Part shown: positions 58,315 through 64,000 of the stretch, piece by piece
How the letters are laid out: every line of letters begins with the position of its first letter
Numbering within the stretch: the stretch's first letter is position 1
Source: Brevibacillus_D fluminis_A
GTDB taxonomy: Bacteria > Bacillota > Bacilli > Brevibacillales > Brevibacillaceae
Assembly (NCBI RefSeq): GCF_052072235.1
Contig: NZ_CM125436.1
Location: 2,474,001-2,538,000, forward strand
DNA: 64,000 bases
Reading direction: 5' to 3'
The notes under the pieces: generated by a model
Seen by the model: only the letters and a program-made list of their open reading frames with translations
Databases searched by the model: none
What the model was told of the DNA's origin: nothing
Made by a program: the position numbers and the translations under genes

Positions 58315-60666
58315 TTAGGAGGGTTGAAGCCCCCGCAAATATTCATGGACTCTCCCAAACTCTCGCTGAACGACCGATAGATGGGCGAGAACCTCTGTTT
58401 GACGATAATTGGGCTTGCAGTGCATTTCCTCCATTTGGGCAAGGAGTTCAACGAGACTGATGGCTCCGATAAATGCGCAACCTGATTTGGTAGAATGAAG
58501 GATTCGGGTAAAGAATGGCTGGTCCTTTTGTAAGATGGCCTCTTTCAGCTGGGCCAGGGCTTTCGTATTTTGCCGCTCAAAGGTTTGGAGAAAGGCATGC
58601 CATTTTTCCTGTCCATCTGGATGCGCACCACGGCGAAACAGATGAATCACTTTTTGCTCGTCGAACGGAACCTTGTGCGGAATCGTACCCGGCAACCATT
58701 TTTCCAGTATGGCCTGGAGCTGTTCGAAGGTAAACGGCTTGCTCAGGTAATCATCCATCCCTGCCTCGAGGCACAAGTCACGATCCTCGCGCATGGCATT
58801 GGCTGTCAGTGCGATAATCGGGACGTGCAGACCTGTGCTCAGTTCGCTTTGCCGGATTCGCCGGGTCGCCTCAAAGCCGTTCATCTCGGGCATCTGGCAG
58901 TCCATAAAAATCAGGTCGTAACGGTGCTTGGCTGCGTATCCGAGAGCTTCCAGACCGTTTTTAGCCAGATGAGGGTGGAGGCCAAGCTGTTTTAATTGGA
59001 GCGTGACGATTTCCGCATTGATTTCGTTATCTTCCGTGAGTAATAGTTGAAAATTGGCTTTGTCCGCCCATGCATTCCCTGGCTGCGGTTCTTCCGGCCA
59101 ATGCGGGAGCTGGTGTGTCTGCTTCTTTTGGTCACTCAGCAGGTAGAGCAGCTGAGACTGTTTGATCGGTCTGGATAAATAGCTGTCAAAGAGAATCGGT
59201 TGGGCAGAAGCGGGCTTGGTCTCTTTTGCAAAAGGAAGAGAGGGATGAATTTTTATTATTTTCAAATTTTTCGAACGATTGATCGTTGCGTATAATGGAA
59301 GAAGATCATTCTCTTCACAATCGACGATAAGGAAATCATAAGGCATGCGCTTGCTTGGCAAAAACAAGCTGGCGGTTTGCTCCACGTTTTGCGCATAGTT
59401 GCTCTGCACCCCCAGGCTGGAGAGATACTCGCGGATATGCTCGTAATCTCTTGGATTATGTAGGATACATAAAATTCGCAGCTCGGGTGGGAGGGCAAAC
59501 ACCTGTCTGGACGCTGCCTGCTGATCCTGATCCTGCACCCTTTCAAGCGGGATTGTAAACGTAAAGGTAGCCCCTTTGTTGACCTCACTCTCAAACGAGA
59601 TCTCGCCATCCATCAATTGCGCGATGTGTTTGCAAATCGACAAGCCCAGGCCTGTGCCGGCGAATTGGCGTGAAGCGGAGCCATCAATCTGGGTAAAAGG
59701 CTGAAACAGGCGATGTGCTTCTTCTTTCGGAATGCCAATTCCCGTGTCTCGCACCGAAAAGGAGAGAGTCGATGTCTGGGCAGTATCGGGATTGGCTGTC
59801 ACTCGAATGGCGATTTCCCCTGAATGGGTGAACTTGATCGCGTTTCCGATCAGATTGAGCAGCACTTGACGGATTCGTCCGCTATCTCCCCGCCAAACAG
59901 GTGGGAGGGACGGGTCCACATACAAATAGAGCGGGAGTTGTTTGGCGGATGCTTTGGCCGCCATCAGCTCTACGGTGTCCTCCATCAATGCCTGGAGGTC
60001 AAAATCGATGATTTCCAACTGCATTTTACCCGCTTCCATTTTGGAGAAATCCAGGATGTCATTGATGATGGCCAGAAGGGAGTGGGCCGATGTCTTGACG
60101 ATGTTGGCGTACCGTTGCTGTTCGTCGTTCAGCGGCGATTGTAACAGGAGATCGATCATCCCGATAATGCCATTCATGGGCGTGCGGATCTCGTGACTCA
60201 TCGTAGACAAAAATTCCGACTTCAGCTGGGAAGACAACAACGCCTGGTCTCTGGCTTTTGCCAATTGCAGCTCCATCTTTTTGCGGTCGGAGATGTCAAT
60301 GGCAGAGCCTACGACTTCTACAACCTCTCCATGCTCGATGATCGGGGAGAGGACGTTGTGAAACATCTTTCCGGCATACTCGAATTCATAGGTAACGGGT
60401 ATCCCTTTGTACGCTTCCTTGTAAAATCGGGTCAGGTAGTCCGCTTTCTTAGCAGTGAAGACCTGGTGCAGCGTTTTTCCGAAGATCGTATCTGTAGTCA
60501 AACCAAGCTCTTCTGCAATTTTGCCCTCATACAAGGTATAGATGAAAACGCCATCTTCCCGCTTGGTATAAGTGAAGACTACGTTTTGCAGGTTTTGTAA
60601 GGTTTGTCTCATTTTGTTCTGGACTTGTGATGACAGGGTATCAGATTGCATTTGTCTGTTCTTCAA
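58315..60666 (-). CDS. BarA-like hybrid sensor histidine kinase
   Basis: A 783-residue soluble hybrid kinase without membrane segments. It has PAS at about 20-128 (ending VVGSAIDISDRKK), HisKA with phospho-His158 in STMSHEIRTPMNGIIGM, HATPase_c (NAIKFTHSGE, FAGTGLGLSI), a degenerate receiver (about 385-500), an intact receiver with DLIFMDCQMPEMNGFEA (about 590) and a C-terminal HPt with HSTKSGCAFIG (about 720). The layout suits a multistep phosphorelay. The start is TTG 60666, with GGTGG upstream; it is divergent from its probable partner regulator by 60 bases. Confidence 0.92.
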   Translation of the reverse strand: MKNRQMQSDTLSSQVQNKMRQTLQNLQNVVFTYTKREDGVFIYTLYEGKIAEELGLTTDTIFGKTLHQVFTAKKADYLTRFYKEAYKGIPVTYEFEYAGKMFHNVLSPIIEHGEVVEVVGSAIDISDRKKMELQLAKARDQALLSSQLKSEFLSTMSHEIRTPMNGIIGMIDLLLQSPLNDEQQRYANIVKTSAHSLLAIINDILDFSKMEAGKMQLEIIDFDLQALMEDTVELMAAKASAKQLPLYLYVDPSLPPVWRGDSGRIRQVLLNLIGNAIKFTHSGEIAIRVTANPDTAQTSTLSFSVRDTGIGIPKEEAHRLFQPFTQIDGSASRQFAGTGLGLSICKHIAQLMDGEISFESEVNKGATFTFTIPLERVQDQDQQAASRQVFALPPELRILCILHNPRDYEHIREYLSSLGVQSNYAQNVEQTASLFLPSKRMPYDFLIVDCEENDLLPLYATINRSKNLKIIKIHPSLPFAKETKPASAQPILFDSYLSRPIKQSQLLYLLSDQKKQTHQLPHWPEEPQPGNAWADKANFQLLLTEDNEINAEIVTLQLKQLGLHPHLAKNGLEALGYAAKHRYDLIFMDCQMPEMNGFEATRRIRQSELSTGLHVPIIALTANAMREDRDLCLEAGMDDYLSKPFTFEQLQAILEKWLPGTIPHKVPFDEQKVIHLFRRGAHPDGQEKWHAFLQTFERQNTKALAQLKEAILQKDQPFFTRILHSTKSGCAFIGAISLVELLAQMEEMHCKPNYRQTEVLAHLSVVQREFGRVHEYLRGLQPS

Positions 60667-60726
60667 GCATCATGACCACCTTGCATGTTTTATGAACAAG
60701 TGTGCAAAAAAGAAAGGATGAATGAA

Positions 60727-61386
60727 ATGAGCTGTACATCCAACCGATGCAAAGTGTTAATTGTGGATGATCATCCTACGGTGAGCTTCGGGACAAGATT
60801 GATTTTGGAAGGCGTCGAGAAATATGAGGTAGTCGGGGTCGCTGACCGGGGAGCATTAGCGGTCGAAATGTTTCGGCAATGTAACCCGCACGTCGTTCTC
60901 CTGGATTTGATGCTTCCCGATATGGAAGGAATCGAAGTAGCGAAAAGAATGAAGGAACACAACCCTGATGTCCACATCGTTATTTTCACCGGGATGAATT
61001 ATCTTCCCATCCTGCAAAAACTGATTGCCATCGGGATCAGTGGCGTTCTAACCAAGGAAGCTACACCGGAACAGGTGATTCGCATGATTGCGGCTGTACA
61101 GGGCGGCGAAACGGTCATCCCGCTCAGCCTGTTTCGCCAGATCGATTTTCAGAAGACCAAGAGCAAGGCCAGTCCAAAAGATCAGCCGCTTACGGAAAAG
61201 GAAAGCTATATTTTAACGCGAGTGGGGCAAGGGTTTACCAACAAGCAGATCGCCAAAGAGCTGTACATGACCACACGTTCGATCGAATATTATTTAACTC
61301 ATATTTATCAAAAACTGGATGTGAAATCAAGAGCAGAGGCGATCGAGAAGTACGGGAAAATCGGTGCAGCGCACACGGATACATAG
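60727..61386 (+). CDS. NarL/FixJ-family response regulator
   Basis: A 219-residue regulator: receiver domain at about 8-125 with phospho-acceptor D60 in VVLLDLMLPDMEG, and a LuxR-type HTH at about 150-205 (LTEKESYILTRVGQGFTNKQIAKELYMTTRSIEYYLTHIYQKLDVKSRAEA). ATG 60727 is seven bases after AAAGGA; in-frame ATGs at 60718 and 60685 are alternatives. Divergent from the hybrid kinase, so the two form a cognate pair; the luciferase-like gene downstream is a possible target. Confidence 0.9.
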   Translation: MSCTSNRCKVLIVDDHPTVSFGTRLILEGVEKYEVVGVADRGALAVEMFRQCNPHVVLLDLMLPDMEGIEVAKRMKEHNPDVHIVIFTGMNYLPILQKLIAIGISGVLTKEATPEQVIRMIAAVQGGETVIPLSLFRQIDFQKTKSKASPKDQPLTEKESYILTRVGQGFTNKQIAKELYMTTRSIEYYLTHIYQKLDVKSRAEAIEKYGKIGAAHTDT

Positions 61387-61592
61387 CAAAGCTTACGTTG
61401 GATGATGGTGTACAGAACGCGTGGGAGCAAGCAATGCCGCGTGGAAATCGTAGAGAACCCGATCCAGTAGTGGGGGGAATCCCGAAGTTACGGGACTACA
61501 CATATACATTTCGGGGATATGTCAAATATAGTAGAGAAGTAAACTGAATATACCAAATATTCGCTATTGCATGTACAAAGGAGAGTTGACGA
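61387..61592 (+). promoter_or_regulatory. Control region of the luciferase-like gene
   Basis: Holds two nested inverted repeats: CCCGAA (61481-61486) with TTCGGG (61510-61515), and ACATAT (61500-61505) with ATATGT (61517-61522). They lie 70-110 bases before the start codon and are candidate regulator sites. AT-rich sequence then leads to AAAGGAG before ATG 61593. Confidence 0.45.
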
Positions 61593-62642
61593 ATGAAATT
61601 TGGACTTTATTCCGAAATGCAGCTGTCAAACGGCAAAACCGAAAAGCAATTGTACGATGAAGTGATCAAGCAGATTATTCATGCGGATCAGGCAGGCTTT
61701 GATGTATACTCACTGATCGATCACCATCATTTCTCCAGGTTCTCCATCTCTGCCAATCCGCTGGCGGTCTATACGGCTGTGGCGCATCAGACACAGCATA
61801 TTCGCTTCCGCACAGCCTTGCACATTTTGCCACAAGTAAACCCGCTGCGCATGGCTGGAGAAATTGCCGTTGCAGACATTTTGACGAATGGCCGGATCGA
61901 GGTCGGAGTAGGGCGCGGCCACGCTTGGGTATTTCCGGACGAGGGCATCGTGCCGATCGAAGAAGCCAAACCGAGATTTGAAGAGGCATTGGCGATTCTG
62001 GAGCAGGGATTGAGCAAAGGTTGCGTCAATTTCGAAGGCAAATACTATACAGCAAAAAACGTCGATATCGTACCAGGCCCATTGCAAGACAAAATGCCTT
62101 ACTACACAGGTGGGACCAGCAACCATACTTACGAACAAGCTGGTATCAAGGGCTGGGGCATTTTTGTACCGCCATTGCTGCCATTGGAAAATCTCAAGGA
62201 ACAGCTCAATATTTATCGCGACGCTTGCTACAAGCATGGCAATCAGCCGCAGGTTGTCTGGCTGCATGCGGTCTACATGGACGATGACGCAGCGCAAATT
62301 CGCAAGGAATCCGAACAGCACTTCAAAAACTTCCTCGCGGGAAACAGTGCGCCAACCATCGCCTTGCCAAACCGTGACCGCATGATCAATGGCGGCTTCA
62401 ACTTCTACACCAAAGGCATTCTGGAGAAATTGGCAAGCATGACGTATGAGGAAATCACCGAGGGCGATGTGGTTTGGATCGGGACGCCAGAAGAAATCTG
62501 TGAAAAAGTGGAACGCGTGAAGCGTGAGGTAGAAGGCTTGACGGAGATCGATTTCTTGACCAATTACGGCGGAATGGATCATTGGAAAGTGATCAAGCAG
62601 CAAGAGCTGATCAGCAAGCAGGTGATGCCGAACTTCAAATAA
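61593..62642 (+). CDS. Luciferase-like flavin-dependent monooxygenase
   Basis: A 349-residue (beta/alpha)8-barrel enzyme of the bacterial-luciferase/LLM class, using reduced flavin and oxygen. It shows KFGLYSEMQLSNGKTEKQLYDEVIKQIIHADQAGFDVYSLIDHHH at the N-terminus, RFRTALHILPQVNPLRMAGEIAVADILTNGRIEVGVGRG and the late VVWIGTPEEICEKVERV. Reduced flavin may come from the HpaC-type reductase. Substrate unknown. Not clearly RutA; family resolution would need a tree. AAAGGAG lies about nine bases upstream. Monocistronic. Confidence 0.88.
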   Translation: MKFGLYSEMQLSNGKTEKQLYDEVIKQIIHADQAGFDVYSLIDHHHFSRFSISANPLAVYTAVAHQTQHIRFRTALHILPQVNPLRMAGEIAVADILTNGRIEVGVGRGHAWVFPDEGIVPIEEAKPRFEEALAILEQGLSKGCVNFEGKYYTAKNVDIVPGPLQDKMPYYTGGTSNHTYEQAGIKGWGIFVPPLLPLENLKEQLNIYRDACYKHGNQPQVVWLHAVYMDDDAAQIRKESEQHFKNFLAGNSAPTIALPNRDRMINGGFNFYTKGILEKLASMTYEEITEGDVVWIGTPEEICEKVERVKREVEGLTEIDFLTNYGGMDHWKVIKQQELISKQVMPNFK

Positions 62643-62672
62643 GCGCAGGCTCCCGTACATGGCAACAAAGCG

Positions 62673-62709
62673 AAAGGGGTAATTTCTGAATTCAGGGATT
62701 ACCCCTTTT
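62673..62709 (+). terminator. Terminator of the luciferase-like gene
   Basis: AAGGGGTAAT and ATTACCCCTT form a ten-base-pair stem with an inner CTGAATTCAG palindrome and TTC after it. Confidence 0.8.
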
Positions 62710-62864
62710 CGTCCACGTTCTTTACCAAATTTTTCGGGGGAAGCATGATGAAAATATGGCAAAATTGTGAAGCAGTTAACATCCCCGCAAGCGAAATCGT
62801 GGTACTCTTTACCGAAACCGTTCTCTATGGTGAGTACCAAGGTGTCAGCAACGGAGGAGTTGAA

Positions 62865-63149
62865 ATGGCGAATGCAGTTGAAGAAAAAATCCATTTGCCT
62901 GACATTTCGTTCTGCAAGGTATGCGAAACCGTGTACGGGGTAAATCGGGGGATCTACAACACCATTGATTCTTACTTCTATCAAAAGGGAAACAAGGATA
63001 TCGTTGCCCGACGCCAAATGATCCTCTCTTTTCTGCAATCGATCGGGACCAGTCAGGCCAACCTGAACAAAAAATCGAGCTTCAAGTTCGGTCACGGGGG
63101 TCTGGTGAAGAAGCTGGACGCATTTACGAGCATGTGCAAGAAATACTAG
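62865..63149 (+). CDS. Small Cys-containing hypothetical protein
   Basis: A 94-residue protein (MANAVEEKIHLPDISFCKVC...) that I do not recognise. It has FCKVCETVYG near the N-terminus and a second cysteine near the basic C-terminus (SMCKKY). The centre (IYNTIDSYFYQKGNKDIVARRQMILSFLQSIG) looks helical. ATG 62865 is preferred because GGAGG lies seven bases upstream. The same frame is open back to ATG 62745, also with GGGGGAAG, which would give 134 residues. It sits between the monooxygenase and the second CRP-like regulator. Confidence 0.62.
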   Translation: MANAVEEKIHLPDISFCKVCETVYGVNRGIYNTIDSYFYQKGNKDIVARRQMILSFLQSIGTSQANLNKKSSFKFGHGGLVKKLDAFTSMCKKY

Positions 63150-63189
63150 CATTTCTTCATTCTTTCTAAATTAGGGGGGCATCTTATCA

Positions 63190-63822
63190 ATGATTTTAAA
63201 CCACAAGCACCAAGAACAGAGTGTATCCTGGCAGCCCTACCTCAAATATGGAGAAAGACAGTTCAAGAAACAGAAGGCGATTATTTATTCACAAGGCGAG
63301 GTAGGAAACGGTTTTTACTACTTGCATTCAGGGCTTGTCAAAATCATGACGGTGAAGCCGGAAGGAAACCGGAAAATACTCGATATTCATGGAGAAGGCA
63401 AACTGTTTGGGGAGCAGGCAATCGATCAGCTGGCTTACTTCTCCACGGCGGTAGCTGTCGAGAACACGGTCCTCTACTATTTTTCAAGAGAAGCGTTCAG
63501 GGAGATGGTGCAGGCCTGTCCGGATTTCCTTTCCTGTTTTATCGATTCCATTGCTCAAAAAATGAGGATATTAAGCGAAGACATTCTTTTGAAAGCGTTT
63601 ACATCCGAGCAGTATATCGCGTATTCGCTCGCCAAGTTTTGCAGGACGTACCGCTCTGACAGAATCTCCATCACGCAGCAGGACATTGCAAACTGTACGG
63701 GATTGACGCGCATTACGGTGTACAAGATCCTGAAAAAATGGAAAGAGGATGATCTGATCGATATCCAAAATCGCATGATCGTGATCAAGGAACGCGAGAA
63801 GCTAAGCAGGTTGTATGTCTGA
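63190..63822 (+). CDS. CRP/FNR-family regulator 2
   Basis: A 210-residue regulator with a cNMP-binding-fold domain at about 17-115 (QKAIIYSQGEVGNGFYYLHSGLVKIMTVKPEGNRKILDIHGEGKLFGEQA) and a Crp-type HTH at about 150-200 (ITQQDIANCTGLTRITVYKILKKWKEDDLIDI). Shares the WQPYL/WEPYL start, GEVGxGFYYL core and RITVYKIL recognition helix with the regulator at 51042, so they are paralogues. No iron-sulfur cysteine cluster. GGGGGGC precedes the ATG by about nine bases. It probably controls the oxidoreductase gene that follows. Confidence 0.9.
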   Translation: MILNHKHQEQSVSWQPYLKYGERQFKKQKAIIYSQGEVGNGFYYLHSGLVKIMTVKPEGNRKILDIHGEGKLFGEQAIDQLAYFSTAVAVENTVLYYFSREAFREMVQACPDFLSCFIDSIAQKMRILSEDILLKAFTSEQYIAYSLAKFCRTYRSDRISITQQDIANCTGLTRITVYKILKKWKEDDLIDIQNRMIVIKEREKLSRLYV

Positions 63823-63918
63823 ACCAAACGGATTTTTTGGTTATAAACCGCAGTTACCTTCTATGGTTCTGTACCGGTTGAAATATGCGCAGTACGTAAT
63901 TGTCGATGAGGTGATGCT

Positions 63919-64000
63919 ATGAATGATTCAGATTATATCGTCATTGGTTCAGGTCATAACGGGCTGACTTGTGCATTGAAGCTGGCGCAGGCCGGCCACA
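63919..64000 (+). CDS. FAD-dependent oxidoreductase (phytoene-desaturase-like), 5' end only
   Basis: The first 27 codons, MNDSDYIVIGSGHNGLTCAL..., form the Rossmann beta-alpha-beta start with the GxGHNGLxxA variant of the FAD motif, as in phytoene-desaturase-type and pyridine-dinucleotide/FAD oxidoreductases. GAGGTG lies seven bases before ATG 63919. The gene continues beyond the window. Confidence 0.75.
   Translation, partial: MNDSDYIVIGSGHNGLTCALKLAQAGH

Noticed and set aside
61710..63152. 480-codon open frame antisense to the luciferase-like gene
   Set aside because: Spans a terminator and two sense genes; composition is that of an antisense shadow.
1..64000. CRISPR arrays, tRNA/rRNA genes, prophage or complete insertion sequences
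   Set aside because: No regularly spaced repeats, cloverleaf-like genes, integrase or transposase frames were recognised on reading both strands; weak cases could be missed without a dedicated scan.

Overview
The window looks like a chromosomal segment of an endospore-forming Bacillales, most like Brevibacillus or a relative in Paenibacillaceae. The support is spore genes (gerA-type germinant receptor, sleB, the sporulation checkpoint gene sda), small proteins typical of Bacillales (YlaN, YlbF/RicF, YlbG, YugN, YqzE, YkuS, YqhG), strong GGAGG ribosome-binding sites, and the Bacillus-type order yqhG-yqhH / gcvT-gcvPA-gcvPB / lipM. The genus is inferred from gene content and a moderately high GC; no 16S gene is present.

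Layout. 1-2.2 kb: leftward germinant-receptor operon (B then A subunit, the A gene running off the left edge) behind a good sigma-G-type promoter. 2.2-27 kb: mostly ordinary housekeeping genes, including RNase Z, YczE/YitT protein, YqxD, PAP2 phosphatase, LysR/MFS pair, sda with DnaA boxes, ylaN, Ca2+/H+ antiporter, sleB, a pyruvate-oxidase-like enzyme, Asp23, FtsW/YugN, CBS protein, ylbF-ylbG, pxpA, an M1-like peptidase, and aroK-yqzE-ykuS. 25.9-34.2 kb: the glycine cleavage region. yqhG-yqhH run left; gcvT-gcvPA-gcvPB run right behind a tandem glycine riboswitch with a readable terminator switch; lipM follows. 34.4-40.8 kb: XRE-cupin regulator divergent from a LysE exporter, DinB protein, the B12-dependent ribonucleotide reductase nrdJ behind an NrdR box, and an ECF-type sigma factor next to a VOC protein.

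41-48.5 kb reads as AT-richer by eye and forms one regulatory unit: sensor kinase, NtrC-type sigma-54 activator, orphan OpuAC-type binding lipoprotein, then, behind a clear -24/-12 promoter, a sodium:solute symporter and an aspartoacylase/succinylglutamate-desuccinylase-type zinc enzyme. This looks like a sense-import-deacylate module for an unknown small solute.

49-64 kb is a catabolic cluster. It holds an HpaB-type flavin hydroxylase with a hotdog thioesterase, a four-subunit 2-oxoacid:ferredoxin oxidoreductase (gamma, delta, alpha, beta) with an extra small overlapping gene, a metal-dependent cyclase/isatin-hydrolase-type enzyme, an NCS1 permease and an HpaC-type flavin reductase. Next come a BarA-like hybrid kinase divergent from a NarL-type regulator, a luciferase-like monooxygenase, a small Cys-containing protein, and the start of a GxGHNGL-type FAD oxidoreductase. 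Two paralogous CRP/FNR-family regulators lie within the cluster. The substrate cannot be fixed from sequence; an aromatic or N-heterocyclic compound is the best inference. The sigma-54 module and this cluster are the two best candidates for an undescribed system.

No tRNA, rRNA, CRISPR array, prophage or intact insertion sequence was recognised. Two copies of a 56-nt hairpin repeat and two related AT-rich palindromes are the only repetitive DNA noticed.
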